Assembly (NCBI GenBank): GCA_029781975.1
Contig: JAKOVQ010000003.1
Coordinates: 62,001 to 126,000, forward strand
Reading direction: 5' to 3'
DNA: 64,000 nucleotides
DNA from: Acidobacteriota bacterium
GTDB taxonomy: Bacteria > Acidobacteriota > Thermoanaerobaculia > UBA5066
A program made the translations under genes and the position numbers. This document shows positions 8,157 to 17,875 of this stretch, one piece after another. A model generated the notes under the pieces. The model ran no database searches. It saw nothing but the letters and a program-made list of their open reading frames with translations, and was not told the DNA's origin. Each line of letters begins with the position of its first letter. Within the stretch, counting starts at the first letter, position 1.

Positions 8157-11100
8157 ATGAATCCGAACGAGACCAGCGCGCGCCCCGAGCTCTCCGCCGT
8201 CGACCGGCGCGAGTTCCTCAGGCTGAGCGGGACCCTGGCGGCCGCCGCGGCGCTCGCCTCCGCGGGCTGCCAGCCGCCGCAGGAGGCGACGATCCCGTTC
8301 CACGACATGCCGGAGAGCCTCGTGGACGGCCTGGGCCCGGCGCGCTTCTTCCACACGGTCCTCGACGGGTCCCCCGTCCTCGTGAAGACCCGCGAGGGGC
8401 GCCCGATCCTCCTCGCCCCGAGCCCGAACGACGGGAGCGGGCGCGGCCTCACGCTCCGCCACCACGCGGCGCTCATGGACCTCTACGACCCCGACCGCGC
8501 GCGCGGGCCTCTCTCCGTCCGCCGCGGCACGGGGGCGCCCGTCGCGTCGAGCTGGAGCGCGGTCGCCTCCGACGTCGCCTCGAGGCTGAAGGCGGCCGGC
8601 AGGAAGGCGGTCCTCCTCAGGGGGCCCGCCTCCGGCCCCGCGCTGGGGGCCGCCGTCGCGGCGCTCTCGGAGAGGAGCGGCCTGAGGGAGGTGGTCTGGT
8701 CGCCCCTCGGGTCCGACGCGGCCCGCGAGGCGTGGACGCGGGCCTTCGGGAGCGGAAGGGTCGCGCGGCCCCGGCTCGACAGGGCCGACCTGGTCGTCGG
8801 CCTCGGCTCCGAGTTCCTCGACAGGCCCGGCGACGGCCTCGAGAAGGACTTCGCCGCCCGCCGCTCCCCCGACCCGGCGGACGGCCGGGGGATGAGCCGG
8901 TTCGTCCAGCTCGAGGGGCGGCTCACGCTGACCGGCGCGAACGCCGACCGGCGGATCCGGGTCCGCGACTCTCAGCTCGCGGCCGTCGCCGCCGCCCTCG
9001 CGCACGAGCTCGTCGTCGTCCGGAAGGTCGGCCCTCTCGCCGCCGACGCCGCGGTCGCCCGGGCGCTCGCTCCCTACGCGGCCGACGTCGTGGCGAGGCA
9101 GGCGGGCGTCCCGGCGTCCGTCCTCACGGGGCTCGCGGCGGAGCTCGCCGCCGCCTCCGGGAGGGCGGTCGTCGTCGCGGGCGGCTCCGCGAGCAGCGCG
9201 CCTTCCGGCCCGGCCCTCGAGGCCGCCGCGCTCCTCCTCAACCTCGCGATCGGAGCCTTCGACGCGGGCCTCCTCGACCGGACCGACGCGGAGGAGCCGT
9301 ACGCGGGGGGAGGCGCCGCGCTCGCGGCGCTCGCCGAAGAGATGCGGGCGGGGAAGGTCGAGCTGCTCCTCGTGGCCGGCGTGAACCCAGTCTACGACGC
9401 GCCCGTCTCGCTGAACTTCGCCGAGGCGCTCGCGAAGATCCCCTGGGTCGTCTCCCTCAACGACCGGCTCGACGAGACGAGCCTCCTCGCCGACGTCCTC
9501 GCCCCCGCGAGCCACCCGCTCGAGTGCTGGGGGGACGTCTCTCTCCCCCGAGGGTTCGTGGCGATCCAGCAGCCCGTCATCCAGCCCCTCTTCGACACGC
9601 GGGGCCTCCTCGACCTCCTCGTCGACTGGGGAGCCGCCGTCGACGACCCGGCGGCCGTGGCCGCGGTGGCCGCCGCACGGGCCGCCCTGGCGAAGCCGCC
9701 GCTCCCCGCGTCGGCCGCGCCGCCGCCGAGCCCGAGCGTCGCCTGGCACTACCTGCGCGCGGCGTGGGCCACGCGCCTCGGGCACGAGGCCGGGACCCCG
9801 GCCTTCGACGCGGCGTGGAACGAGGTCCTCCGCTCCGGCTCCTGGCAGGGACCCGCCCCGGCGGCCGTCGGGACCGGGCTCGCCCCCGCCGCGCTCGCGC
9901 TCCTCGCCGGGCTCCCCCCCGCGCCGTCCGGCCTGGAGCTCCAGCTCTATCCCCCCATCGCCCTCGCGGACGGGCGCGCGGGGAACAATGGCTGGCTCCA
10001 CGAGCTCCCCGACCCGATCACCCGCATCACCTGGGGCGGCGCGCTCTCGATCGCGCCGCGCCGGTTCGACGAGATGAAGCTCCGGAACGGCGACCTCGTC
10101 GAGGTCGACGCCGGGCACGCGAAGGTCGTCGCGCCGGCCTACCGCCACGCGGGGATGCACGACGACGAGGTCGCCCTGCCGCTCGGCCTCGGCCGGACGG
10201 CGTGCGGCGCGATCGGCGCGGGCGTCGGCCCGAACGCCTTCCCGCTCCGGCTCCTCGCGGACGGACGCGTCCTCGCGGCCGGCCTGCCGGTCACGATCCG
10301 GAAGCTCTCCGGGAACGAGCCCCTCGCCCTGGCGCAGGGCTCCGACGTGATCGACCGCGACCGCCGCCCCCTCGTCCCGGTGACCACCCTCACCGCGTAC
10401 GAGAAGGACGCGAAGGCCGGGACGGAGCAGGTCGAGGGCGGCCCCTCCATCTGGCCTTCGCACCCGTACCCGAACGCCCGCTGGGCGATGGCGATCGACC
10501 TGAGCAGGTGCAACGGCTGCGGCAAGTGCGTGATCGGCTGCCAGGCCGAGAACAACGTCCCCGTCGTCGGCCGCCACGGGATCCTCGACGGCCGCGAGAT
10601 GTCGTGGATGCGGGTCGACCGCTACTACGACGCCCCGAAGAAGGACGGCCGCTGGGACGCCGAGGTCTGGGACGGCCCGCTCGAGGTCGTCGAGGAGCCC
10701 CTGACGCTCTTCACGCCGATGCTCTGCCAGCACTGCGAGAACGCCCCGTGCGAGACCGTCTGCCCCTTCGTGGCGACGATGCACAGCGCCGACGGCCTGA
10801 ACCAGCAGGTCTACAACCGCTGCGTCGGCACCCGCTACTGCGCGAACAACTGCCCCTTCAAGGTGCGCCGCTTCAACTTCTGGGAATACGGCAAGAAGCA
10901 GGAGAGCGCGCTGATGCGGGCGCTCGAGCCCCGCATCAAGCGGAACGCCGAGCTGAACACGCGCGTCCCGATGCAGATGAAGAACAACCCGGAGGTGACC
11001 GTGCGGAGCCGGGGCGTGATGGAGAAGTGCTCCTTCTGCATCCAGCGGATCCGCGCCGCGACGTCGGACGCGACGCGCGGGGGGAGGAAGAAGGACCACT

Positions 11101-11294
11101 ACCCCGACGGCGCCGTCGTCCCGGCCTGCATGGAGGCCTGCCCGACGGGGGCCATCACCTTCGGCGACGTGAACGCCCCCGGCGCGAAGGTGGCGGCGCT
11201 CGCCGCGCACCCGCGGGCCATGAAGCTCCTCGAATCCGTCGGCGTGAAGCCGGCGGTCTCCTACCTGACGAAGGTGCGCAATGACAAGGCATGA
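8157..11294 (+). CDS. actB: Alternative complex III subunit ActB, fused molybdopterin-like and Fe-S domains
   Basis: 1045 residues. The N-terminus has a Tat-like motif (RREFLRLSG) and a lipobox-like ASAGC, so it is probably exported folded and lipid-anchored. The first ~750 residues resemble a molybdopterin oxidoreductase fold that in ActB carries no Mo cofactor; the C-terminal third is a 4-cluster ferredoxin-like domain with [12 protein letters not shown] (~785), [14 protein letters not shown] (~858), [12 protein letters not shown] (~889) and CSFCIQR plus CMEACPTG (~958 on). Such fusion is normal for ActB. Start at 8157 was chosen because the Tat signal begins there; upstream sequence in this frame is antisense-like filler overlapping actA. 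The 3' end overlaps actC by 14 nt. Confidence 0.95.
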   Translation: MNPNETSARPELSAVDRREFLRLSGTLAAAAALASAGCQPPQEATIPFHDMPESLVDGLGPARFFHTVLDGSPVLVKTREGRPILLAPSPNDGSGRGLTLRHHAALMDLYDPDRARGPLSVRRGTGAPVASSWSAVASDVASRLKAAGRKAVLLRGPASGPALGAAVAALSERSGLREVVWSPLGSDAAREAWTRAFGSGRVARPRLDRADLVVGLGSEFLDRPGDGLEKDFAARRSPDPADGRGMSRFVQLEGRLTLTGANADRRIRVRDSQLAAVAAALAHELVVVRKVGPLAADAAVARALAPYAADVVARQAGVPASVLTGLAAELAAASGRAVVVAGGSASSAPSGPALEAAALLLNLAIGAFDAGLLDRTDAEEPYAGGGAALAALAEEMRAGKVELLLVAGVNPVYDAPVSLNFAEALAKIPWVVSLNDRLDETSLLADVLAPASHPLECWGDVSLPRGFVAIQQPVIQPLFDTRGLLDLLVDWGAAVDDPAAVAAVAAARAALAKPPLPASAAPPPSPSVAWHYLRAAWATRLGHEAGTPAFDAAWNEVLRSGSWQGPAPAAVGTGLAPAALALLAGLPPAPSGLELQLYPPIALADGRAGNNGWLHELPDPITRITWGGALSIAPRRFDEMKLRNGDLVEVDAGHAKVVAPAYRHAGMHDDEVALPLGLGRTACGAIGAGVGPNAFPLRLLADGRVLAAGLPVTIRKLSGNEPLALAQGSDVIDRDRRPLVPVTTLTAYEKDAKAGTEQVEGGPSIWPSHPYPNARWAMAIDLSRCNGCGKCVIGCQAENNVPVVGRHGILDGREMSWMRVDRYYDAPKKDGRWDAEVWDGPLEVVEEPLTLFTPMLCQHCENAPCETVCPFVATMHSADGLNQQVYNRCVGTRYCANNCPFKVRRFNFWEYGKKQESALMRALEPRIKRNAELNTRVPMQMKNNPEVTVRSRGVMEKCSFCIQRIRAATSDATRGGRKKDHYPDGAVVPACMEACPTGAITFGDVNAPGAKVAALAAHPRAMKLLESVGVKPAVSYLTKVRNDKA

Positions 11295-12780
11295 CGCGAG
11301 CCCCTACGCCACGGTGATGGGCGACGGCCAGCTCACCGGGCGGCCGATCGTCCTCGCGGGGGCCGGCCCCTACGGGGGGGACCTCGAGGTCCCCGAGCCC
11401 CTCGTCACCGGCGGGAAGACGTGGGCCGACGTCGACCGCGACATCTGCATGCACGCCGAGCGGTTCCCCACGAGGCGGTGGTGGATCGCGTTCGCCGTCG
11501 CGCTGTCGTTCCTCGGCCTCCTCGTCTTCTCGGTGGGCGTCCTCCTCTACGACGGGATGGGGATCCTCGGGGTCAACCACCCGGTCGGCTGGGGCTCGTT
11601 CATCATCAACTTCGTCTTCTGGATCGGCATCGGGCACGCCGGGACGCTCATCTCGGCGGTCCTCTTCCTGTTCCGGCAGCAGTGGCGGACCGGCATCAAC
11701 CGGGCCGCCGAGGCGATGACGCTCTTCGCCGTCGCCTGCGCCGGGATCTTCCCCGTCCTCCACCTGGGGAGGGCGTGGTTCGCCTACTGGCTCGTCCCCT
11801 ACCCGAACGCGAGGGGCCCGCTCTGGGTCAACTTCAACTCGCCGCTCGCGTGGGACATCTTCGCGATCTCCACCTACGGCCTCGTCTCCCTCGCCTTCTG
11901 GTACGTCGGGCTCCTCCCCGACCTCGCGACCGTCCGCGACCGGGCGACCCACCCGTGGCGCAAGAAGCTCTACAACGCGATGAGCTTCGGCTGGACCGGC
12001 TCCCACCGGATGTGGCGGCACTACGAGTCGGCCTACATGATCCTCGCCGCCCTCGCGACGCCGCTCGTCTTCTCGGTCCACACGATCGTCTCGTTCGACT
12101 TCGCGACGTCCGTCATCCCGGGCTGGCACACGACGATCTTCCCGCCCTACTTCGTCATCGGCGCGATCTTCTCGGGCTTCGCGATGGTCATCACCCTGAT
12201 GACCTTCATGCGCGGCTACTTCGGGATGAAGAACTACATCACGCTGAACCACATGGAGGCGATGGCGAAGATCCTGATGCTGACGGGGATGCTCGTCGGC
12301 TTCGCCTACTCGACCGAGTTCTTCATGGCCTGGTACTCGGGGAGCGAGTGGGAAGGGTTCGTCTTCAGGAACCGCGCGTTCGGCCCGTACGGCTGGGCCT
12401 ACTTCATCATGTTCACCTGCAACGCCATCGTCCCGCAGGTCTTCTGGTGGAAGAAGGCGAGGCGGAATACCTGGGTCCTGTTCGTCGTCTCGATCCTCGT
12501 GAACGTCGGGATGTGGTTCGAGCGGTACGTCATCGTCGTGACGTCGCTCCACCGCGACTTCCTCCCGTCGTCCTGGGGCATGTACGCCCTGACGAGGTGG
12601 GACTACGCGATCCTCCTCGGCTCCTTCGGCCTCTTCTTCACCCTCTTCCTCCTCTTCGTCCGCGTCCTCCCCGTCGTCGCGATCTCGGAGGTCAAGGGCG
12701 TGATGGACCCGAAGGTGGCCCGGAGCGCGCCCGAAGATCCCCCCACCGCTGCCGCCCCCCTGGCGGCCCAGGAGGCCTGA
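11281..12780 (+). CDS. actC: Alternative complex III subunit ActC, NrfD-like quinol-site membrane protein
   Basis: 499 residues with about ten hydrophobic spans, of the NrfD/PsrC type. The N-terminus carries the ACIII-specific leader ([15 protein letters not shown]) before the first span. The family pattern [29 protein letters not shown] is split by membrane spans and includes the His of the proposed quinol/proton site; [15 protein letters not shown] follows. ActC and ActF are the two large membrane subunits; ActC lies beneath ActB. The start ATG lies inside the end of actB (14-nt overlap). Confidence 0.95.
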   Translation: MTRHDASPYATVMGDGQLTGRPIVLAGAGPYGGDLEVPEPLVTGGKTWADVDRDICMHAERFPTRRWWIAFAVALSFLGLLVFSVGVLLYDGMGILGVNHPVGWGSFIINFVFWIGIGHAGTLISAVLFLFRQQWRTGINRAAEAMTLFAVACAGIFPVLHLGRAWFAYWLVPYPNARGPLWVNFNSPLAWDIFAISTYGLVSLAFWYVGLLPDLATVRDRATHPWRKKLYNAMSFGWTGSHRMWRHYESAYMILAALATPLVFSVHTIVSFDFATSVIPGWHTTIFPPYFVIGAIFSGFAMVITLMTFMRGYFGMKNYITLNHMEAMAKILMLTGMLVGFAYSTEFFMAWYSGSEWEGFVFRNRAFGPYGWAYFIMFTCNAIVPQVFWWKKARRNTWVLFVVSILVNVGMWFERYVIVVTSLHRDFLPSSWGMYALTRWDYAILLGSFGLFFTLFLLFVRVLPVVAISEVKGVMDPKVARSAPEDPPTAAAPLAAQEA

Positions 12781-12783
12781 GCC

Positions 12784-13329
12784 ATGATGCCGACCTCGAC
12801 GAAAGGCGTCCTCGGCCACTTCCGCGAGCCGGACGAGGCCCTCGCCGCCGCCGCGAAGGTCCGCGACGCCGGCTGGAAGCACTTCGACTTCCTGACCCCC
12901 TTCCCGATCCACGGCATGGAGGAGGCGATGGGCCAGAGGCGTTCGTGGATCCCGATCGCGACGGCGGTCCTCGCCGCGTGCGGCATCCTCTTCGCGCAGG
13001 GCCTGCAGAACTACGTCATGGTCTGGGACTGGCCGATGAACTTCGGCGGCAAGCCCCACGCCTCCTGGCCCGCCTTCATCCCGATCACGTTCGAGGCGAT
13101 GGTCTTCTGGGCGGCGCTCGGCACCGCGCTCGTCGCGATCGTCGCCGGCAAGAGGGACACGGTCCCGCAGCCGCCGCCGATGGTCGTCGAGACGGGAGCC
13201 ACGGTCGACCGGTTCGTCCTCTGGATCTCGGCGACCGACCCGAAGTGGAACCCCGCCGAGGCCGAGACCTTCGTCCGGTCCCTCGGCGCCCAGGGCGTGA
13301 GGCTCGTCGACGGAGGGGCCGATGCGTAG
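12784..13329 (+). CDS. actD: Alternative complex III subunit ActD (DUF3341)
   Basis: 181 residues. The N-terminal cytoplasmic part has the ferredoxin-like DUF3341 pattern: GVLGHFREPDEALAAAAKVRDAG, then FDFLTPFPIHGMEEAMG, followed by two membrane spans at about 57-77 and 100-122 with the conserved WDWPMNFGGKP loop between them. ActD is a peripheral-plus-membrane ACIII subunit contacting ActC and ActF. It begins 3 nt after actC and overlaps actE by 8 nt. The tail has an unusual extra segment (DRFVLWISATDPKWNPAEAE) resembling part of the usual ActD C-terminus, so the protein looks complete. Confidence 0.9.
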   Translation: MMPTSTKGVLGHFREPDEALAAAAKVRDAGWKHFDFLTPFPIHGMEEAMGQRRSWIPIATAVLAACGILFAQGLQNYVMVWDWPMNFGGKPHASWPAFIPITFEAMVFWAALGTALVAIVAGKRDTVPQPPPMVVETGATVDRFVLWISATDPKWNPAEAETFVRSLGAQGVRLVDGGADA

Positions 13330-13984
13330 CGGCAGCCGGCTCCTCGCCCTCGCGGCGATCGCCTCGACGGTGTCGCTCCTCGCCGGGTGCGACCTCGGCC
13401 TGCCGGCCGGGCGGACGCCCCACCGGGAGGGGAACCGCCTCGACATGGGCGACCAGCCGAAGCTCAAGCCGCAGAGGAAGGACATCTTCCTCGGCCGCCC
13501 GACGGGCCTGATGGCGCCCCAGCCGGGAGCGGTCGCCGTCGGCGAGACCCCCTACCCCTACGCGCAGAACGAGGCCGACAAGGCCGGGGCCGAGCTCGTG
13601 AACCCGCTGAAGCCGACCGCCGACGTCCTCGCGCACGGGAAGTTCGTCTTCGAGAACGTCTGCATCACCTGCCACGGCCCGAAGGGGGCGGGCGACGGCC
13701 ACGTCACCGCCCTCTTCCCGAAGCCCCCGAGCCTGATGACGCAGAAGGTCCGCGACTGGCCCGACGGCCAGCTCTTCCACCGGCCGATGCGCGGCCAGGG
13801 CTCGATGCCGAGCCACGCGCGGCAGGTCGACCAGGCCGACGCCTGGTCCGTGGTGCTCTGGATCCGCGAGATGCAGAAGACGGAGCCCGTCGCGCCGCCG
13901 CCGGCCGTTCCCGCGGCGGTCGCCGCCGCCACCTCCTCCGCCCCCGCTCCACGGGCCGTCCCGGCCGCCGGAGGGAAGCCATGA
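13322..13984 (+). CDS. actE: Alternative complex III subunit ActE, monohaem cytochrome c lipoprotein
   Basis: 220 residues. A signal peptide with lipobox LLAGC (Cys at residue 23) predicts lipid anchoring on the periplasmic face. A cytochrome c domain follows with CITCH at residues 114-118 and a distal Met in GQGSMPSHA. The typical ActE linker (YAQNEADKAGAELVNPL) precedes the haem domain. The last 35 residues are Ala/Pro-rich. ActE is thought to pass electrons from ACIII to the oxidase; with cbb3 genes immediately upstream, CcoP or CcoNO is the natural acceptor. Confidence 0.93.
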   Translation: MRSGSRLLALAAIASTVSLLAGCDLGLPAGRTPHREGNRLDMGDQPKLKPQRKDIFLGRPTGLMAPQPGAVAVGETPYPYAQNEADKAGAELVNPLKPTADVLAHGKFVFENVCITCHGPKGAGDGHVTALFPKPPSLMTQKVRDWPDGQLFHRPMRGQGSMPSHARQVDQADAWSVVLWIREMQKTEPVAPPPAVPAAVAAATSSAPAPRAVPAAGGKP

Positions 13985-15195
13985 GCTACGACCACTCCCA
14001 CCCCCGGCCGGAGCCGCCCGGCCGCCTCGCGCTCCCCGGCAGCGTCCAGGGTCTCGCGGTCGCGCTCGTCCTCGTCGGCGGGGCGGCGCTCGGCTGGGCC
14101 TTCTCGCGCGGCGAGGCGCAGCTCGCCTGGAGCTCCTACCTCATCGGCGCCTTCTTCGCCCTCGGCCTCGGCGTCTTCGGCGCCGCGTGGCTCGCGATCC
14201 TCTACCTCGCCCGCGGCGCCTGGTCCGTCACGATGCGGCGCGTCCCCGAGGCGATGACGGCGTGGCTCCTGCCGGGCGGCGTCCTCGCGCTGGCGGCCGG
14301 TCTCGGCGCGCGCGCTCTCTACCACTGGTCCCACGCGGACGTCGTCGCGAAGGACGCGCTCCTGACCCACAAGGCGCCGTTCCTGAACCTGACGATGTTC
14401 TACGCGCTCGTCGGCGCCAGCCTCCTCCTCTGGGTCGCCTTCGGCGCGGCCTTCGTCGCGGTCTCCCGCCGGCAGGACCGGGACGGCGGGATCGGGCCGA
14501 CGCGGACGGCGCGGGCCCTGTCGGCCGCCTTCCTCGTCGTCTTCGCCCTGACCATCTCGATCGTCAGCTTCTACCTCCTCCTCTCCCTCGACGCCCACTG
14601 GTTCTCGACGATGTTCGCGGTCCTCGTCTTCACCGACGTCGTCCAGACGGGGACGGCCTTCGTGGCGGTCGTCGCCGGCCTCCTCGTCGCGGCCGGGAAG
14701 CTCCGGGGCTTCCTGAACGAGAACCACCTTCACAGCCTCGGGAAGATGGTCTTCGCGTCGACCGGCTTCTGGGCCTACATCTACTTCTGCCAGCACATGC
14801 TCATCTGGTACGCGAACCTCCCCGAGGAGACGGTCTACTTCCTCAGGCGCACCTCGAACGGCTGGCTCCCGTACATCCTCCTCCTCCCGCTCCTCAAGTT
14901 CGTCGTGCCGTTCCTCCTCCTCGTCCCGCGCGAGGCCAAGCGGAAGGCCGGGCGGCTCGTTCCTGTCGCGGCTCTGATCGTCTTCGCGCAGTTCTGGGAG
15001 CTCTACCTCATGGTCGCCCCCGCGATGGGGCACGGCGGCGAGGCCGCCCACGCGCACCTGCCGCTCGTCGAGCTCGGCGCGACTCTCGGCTTCCTCGGCC
15101 TCTTCACCCTCGTCTTCGGCTGGTCCCTCGCGCGTCACGACGCCGTGCCGCTGAAGGACCCCGCCCTCGCCGAGTGCCTCGACTACCACACCTGA
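13981..15195 (+). CDS. actF: Alternative complex III subunit ActF, second NrfD-like membrane protein
   Basis: 404 residues with about ten membrane spans, homologous in layout to ActC. Recognisable family stretches are YHWSHADVVAKD near the first periplasmic loop, KAPFLNLTMFYAL, LDAHWFSTMFAVLVFTD and FWAYIYFCQHMLIWYANLPEE, the last being a strong ActF signature. ATG at 13981 overlaps the actE stop by 4 nt (ATGA). No ActG-like gene follows; the complex in this organism probably has six subunits, as in several other phyla. Confidence 0.95.
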   Translation: MSYDHSHPRPEPPGRLALPGSVQGLAVALVLVGGAALGWAFSRGEAQLAWSSYLIGAFFALGLGVFGAAWLAILYLARGAWSVTMRRVPEAMTAWLLPGGVLALAAGLGARALYHWSHADVVAKDALLTHKAPFLNLTMFYALVGASLLLWVAFGAAFVAVSRRQDRDGGIGPTRTARALSAAFLVVFALTISIVSFYLLLSLDAHWFSTMFAVLVFTDVVQTGTAFVAVVAGLLVAAGKLRGFLNENHLHSLGKMVFASTGFWAYIYFCQHMLIWYANLPEETVYFLRRTSNGWLPYILLLPLLKFVVPFLLLVPREAKRKAGRLVPVAALIVFAQFWELYLMVAPAMGHGGEAAHAHLPLVELGATLGFLGLFTLVFGWSLARHDAVPLKDPALAECLDYHT

Positions 15196-15202
15196 GCCCT
15201 CC

Positions 15203-15769
15203 GTGACCCGCCGCGAGACCCTGCTCGGCCTCCTCGTCCTCGCCGCCGTCCTCGGGGGCGTCCTCTGGGCGCGCGGGCGGGGCCGCGGGGAGAGAGCCCC
15301 CGCCGCCCCTGGCGGCGTGGCCGGCACGGCTGGCGCGACCGGCGCGACCGGCGCCGCGACGGCTGCCGGGCCAGAGGGCGCCCTGCCGGACGTCACCCTC
15401 GCCGACGGCTCCGTCGAGGTGGGCGGCGTCCGGCTCGTCCTCTCGGCCGAGCGGCCGATCCTCGCGTTCTCGAAGGTCCGCTGGCGCGCCCGCGCGGAGT
15501 CGGGCGGAGCGCCCGTCGCCCTCGAGGACGGCCGCCTCTCCTTCGAGATGACGATGCCGATGGGCGACCACCGCTACGCGCTCCTCCCCGGCGCCGGCGG
15601 GTGGCAGGAGGCCGAGGTCGTCCTCCCGATGTGCCGGAGCGGGAGCCGGACGTGGTTCGCGACCCTCGAGGGGAAGGTCGGCGGGAAGCCCGTCTCCTCC
15701 CGTTTCCGGCTCGAGCTGTCGCCCCCGCCGGAGGAGCCGGCCCCGGCGGCGACGCCCGCGGCACGTTGA
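15203..15769 (+). CDS. Membrane-anchored periplasmic protein, FixH-like fold suspected
   Basis: 188 residues, not firmly recognised. It has an N-terminal anchor (about 6-22), a Gly/Ala/Thr low-complexity linker with repeated GAT triplets (about 32-58), then a beta-rich domain. The core FEMTMPMGDHRYALLP then VVLPMCRSGSRTWFATL resembles the Met-rich strand and the Gly-x-Trp strand of FixH/YtkA-like domains, and contains Met, His and Cys residues that could bind copper. Position between actF and a SafE-like gene, with a GTG start 7 nt after actF and a stop overlapping the next TTG, argues for a role in oxidase or copper handling. This is inference from context. Confidence 0.55.
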   Translation: MTRRETLLGLLVLAAVLGGVLWARGRGRGERAPAAPGGVAGTAGATGATGAATAAGPEGALPDVTLADGSVEVGGVRLVLSAERPILAFSKVRWRARAESGGAPVALEDGRLSFEMTMPMGDHRYALLPGAGGWQEAEVVLPMCRSGSRTWFATLEGKVGGKPVSSRFRLELSPPPEEPAPAATPAAR

Positions 15770-16428
15770 TCGAGCGGCTCGGCTTCCTGGGCTTCCTCGC
15801 GCTCGGCCTCGTCGGCGGGTTCGGGCACTGCGTCGGGATGTGCTCGCCGTTCGTCCTCTTCGTCTCCCGACGCTCGTCCGCGCCGGACGCCGGCCGCGGG
15901 GCCGTCCTCCGTGCCCAGCTCTGGTACACGGCGGGGCGCGTCGCCACCTACGTCGCCCTCGGCGCCCTCGCGGGGACCCTCGGCGGCGTCGTCCAGCTCG
16001 CGGGGGCGCTCCTCGGCCTGCAGCGCGCCGCCTCCGTCCTCGCGGGCGCGGCGCTCGTCGTCTGGGGCCTGGCGGCCCTCTCCGACCTCGTGCCCGGCTT
16101 CTCGGCCGGAGGGAAGGTCTTCGGGCGGCTCGCGCGCGCGTTCCACGGCCATGCGCCGGGCCACCCCTTCGCGATCGGCCTCTTCCTCGGCCTCCTCCCC
16201 TGCGGCCTCCTCTACTCCGCCGTTCTCGCCGCCGTCGCCCGGGGAAGCGCGCTCGAGGGGGCCTTCGCCCTCGCCCTCTTCGGCCTCGGCACCGCCCCCG
16301 CTCTCCTGGGCGTCTCCCTCGCCGACGAGCTCCTCGCGCGCCGCCGCGCCCTCCTGAACCGGCTCTCGCAGGCGTTCGTGCTGGCGATGGGAGGGTGGTT
16401 CCTCTGGACGGGGCTCGCCGGACGGTGA
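15766..16428 (+). CDS. SafE/TauE-type membrane protein of cbb3 clusters (DUF2499-like, metal handling)
   Basis: 220 residues with six to seven membrane spans. The N-terminal signature GHCVGMCSPFVLF matches the GHCxGMCGPF motif of SafE-like membrane proteins commonly found at the end of cbb3 maturation operons, where the His and two Cys are suggested to handle copper. A second conserved segment, IGLFLGLLPCGLLYSA, is also present. The likely start is TTG at 15766, overlapping the preceding TGA; no ATG or GTG is available near the first span. This is the last gene of the respiratory operon: the next gene is 103 nt away, behind three hairpins. Confidence 0.75.
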   Translation: MIERLGFLGFLALGLVGGFGHCVGMCSPFVLFVSRRSSAPDAGRGAVLRAQLWYTAGRVATYVALGALAGTLGGVVQLAGALLGLQRAASVLAGAALVVWGLAALSDLVPGFSAGGKVFGRLARAFHGHAPGHPFAIGLFLGLLPCGLLYSAVLAAVARGSALEGAFALALFGLGTAPALLGVSLADELLARRRALLNRLSQAFVLAMGGWFLWTGLAGR

Positions 16429-16452
16429 CCCGCGCCGAGGCGCAGCTCCCCC

Positions 16453-16513
16453 GCGGCGCTGCGCCGCAGTATCCTCGGGGGGGCGCGCCGGCGCCCCCAC
16501 GGGGCCGTGCCCC
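16453..16513 (+). terminator. Cluster of three GC hairpins after the respiratory operon
   Basis: Three successive inverted repeats: gcggcgc-t-gcgccgc (16453-16467), an 8-bp perfect stem gggggcgc / gcgccccc with a 4-nt loop (16479-16498), and ggggc-cgt-gcccc (16501-16513). None has a following T tract. They may end the operon or structure the leader of the next gene. A TATCCT hexamer at 16470-16475 lies between the first two. Confidence 0.45.
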
Positions 16514-16531
16514 GGCGGGAGGGAACGGGAG

Positions 16532-16936
16532 ATGAGCATCCTCAGGAACGTCCTCGGCCCGAAGTCGAAGTACGACCACCGGCTCCCCTACACCTACGAG
16601 GCGCGCCTCGCCGTCACGGGGGTCCCGGGGATGACCGAGAGCTACGTCTCCGACACCCTCTGCGGCCTCCTCGAGCGCCTCGCCGCGGAGAAGGCCGACC
16701 CGGCCGAAGCGACGATCCTCGAGATCCGCCCCGAGGGGGAGGTCCCGATCCTCGTCGAGCACTGCCTGGCAGCCGACGGCAGCTGGCTCCGGAGGCCGGA
16801 GGCGTGCCGGTCGTTCGAGGCCCGCTACGCCGGGCACGAGAAGAGCGGCCGGTGCTGCTACCGCGACCGGAGCCGGGAGTCCGACGGGCCGTTCGTGGAG
16901 TACGTCCCGGGAGCGGCGAACGGAAAGCCCGGCTGA
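16532..16936 (+). CDS. Hypothetical protein, 134 residues
   Basis: Not recognised. It is soluble, with no signal peptide or membrane span. The start ATG has a good GGGAG-type site about 10 nt upstream. Cysteines occur at CGLLERL, EHCLAADG, EACRSF and a CC pair (GRCCYRD), so metal binding or redox activity is possible. The C-terminus is Gly/Ala-rich. Codon use is like its neighbours, with strong third-position GC, which supports it being a real gene. Neither neighbour gives a clear functional link. Confidence 0.6.
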   Translation: MSILRNVLGPKSKYDHRLPYTYEARLAVTGVPGMTESYVSDTLCGLLERLAAEKADPAEATILEIRPEGEVPILVEHCLAADGSWLRRPEACRSFEARYAGHEKSGRCCYRDRSRESDGPFVEYVPGAANGKPG

Positions 16937-17047
16937 CGGGGACCCGGCCGCGCCTCCCCGAGGCTCTATGATGCGGGCGCGCGGGGTGGCCTCCCTTCGG
17001 ACCTCTCATCGCAGTCCGGGCGATCGGGCGGCGCACCCCGCCGAGCC

Positions 17048-17833
17048 GTGAACGCGCTGAACCCTCTCGACGTCGTCCTCCTCCTCGGGGTGGCCTGTCC
17101 GCTCCTTCCGGCGATCGTCTGGACGGCAGAACGGAAGGGATGCTTCCGGATCGACACCTTCCCGTCGGACGCCTTCCTTCGTTCGGGCCTTGCCCTGTTC
17201 ACCTTCGTCCTCGTCCTGACCACGCTCATGCCGGCCGCCGCGCTGGGCCGCCGAATCGACCCGGGCAAGCTCACCCTGCCGCGGCTCCTCGCCCTGCAGG
17301 CGGTCCTCCTCCTCTTCCTCCTCGTCTGGTGGCTCCTGTCGGCTCGGCCCCCCCTCCGGTCGTTCCTCTGCCTGACGGGGCCGCACCCCCTCCAGCAGGC
17401 GGGCGTCGGCGTCGTGGTCGGCCTGGCGGGGTGGGGTCTCACGGTGGCGACGGGCGCCCTCCTCGTGCTGGTGACCCGCGCTTTCCACCTGCCGACCCCC
17501 GGAGGCCTGACGCCCCTCGTCGCCGGTCTCGCACGCCTGCCGGCGATCGAGCGGCTCGCCATCGTCGCGGCGGCGATGACGGTGGAGGAGTTCTACTTCC
17601 GCTCGTTCCTGCAGCGGCGCCTCGGCGCCTTCCCCGCGGCGGCCCTCTTCCTCGTGGCCCACGCCGGGTACGGCGACCCGCTCTTCTTCGTCGGCCTCCT
17701 GGCGATCACCGCGGTCCTGACGCTGTCGTTCGCGAGGACCGGCTCGGCCATCGCCGCCATCGCCGCGCACGGGACCTTCGACGCGATCCAGCTCCTCCTG
17801 GTCCTGCCGGCGGCCGTCCGCGCCGGAGGCTGA
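17048..17833 (+). CDS. CPBP-family intramembrane metalloprotease
   Basis: 261 residues with about seven membrane spans. The Abi/CPBP signature is present: motif 1 EEFYFRSFLQRRL with the catalytic Glu pair at residues 180-181, and motif 3-like AHGTFDAIQLLL near the C-terminus with His and Asp. Motif 2 is represented by FLVAHAGYGDPLFF. CPBP proteins include Rce1-type CAAX proteases; the bacterial substrate is unknown. The GTG start follows a 112-nt spacer lacking a convincing Shine-Dalgarno. The gene converges on the metalloprotein gene downstream. Confidence 0.8.
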   Translation: MNALNPLDVVLLLGVACPLLPAIVWTAERKGCFRIDTFPSDAFLRSGLALFTFVLVLTTLMPAAALGRRIDPGKLTLPRLLALQAVLLLFLLVWWLLSARPPLRSFLCLTGPHPLQQAGVGVVVGLAGWGLTVATGALLVLVTRAFHLPTPGGLTPLVAGLARLPAIERLAIVAAAMTVEEFYFRSFLQRRLGAFPAAALFLVAHAGYGDPLFFVGLLAITAVLTLSFARTGSAIAAIAAHGTFDAIQLLLVLPAAVRAGG

Positions 17834-17848
17834 CCCCGGGACGGGAGA

Positions 17849-17864
17849 GCCCGGAAGGCCGGGC
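17849..17864. terminator. Short hairpin between convergent genes
   Basis: An inverted repeat gcccgg-aagg-ccgggc in the 42-nt gap between two convergent stop codons. No T tract on either side; it could act as a bidirectional transcription barrier. Confidence 0.35.
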
Positions 17865-17875
17865 GCCGGCCTCGC

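Noticed and set aside
8136-11210. 1024-residue open frame on the - strand
   Set aside because: Shadow of actB; low-complexity charged translation.
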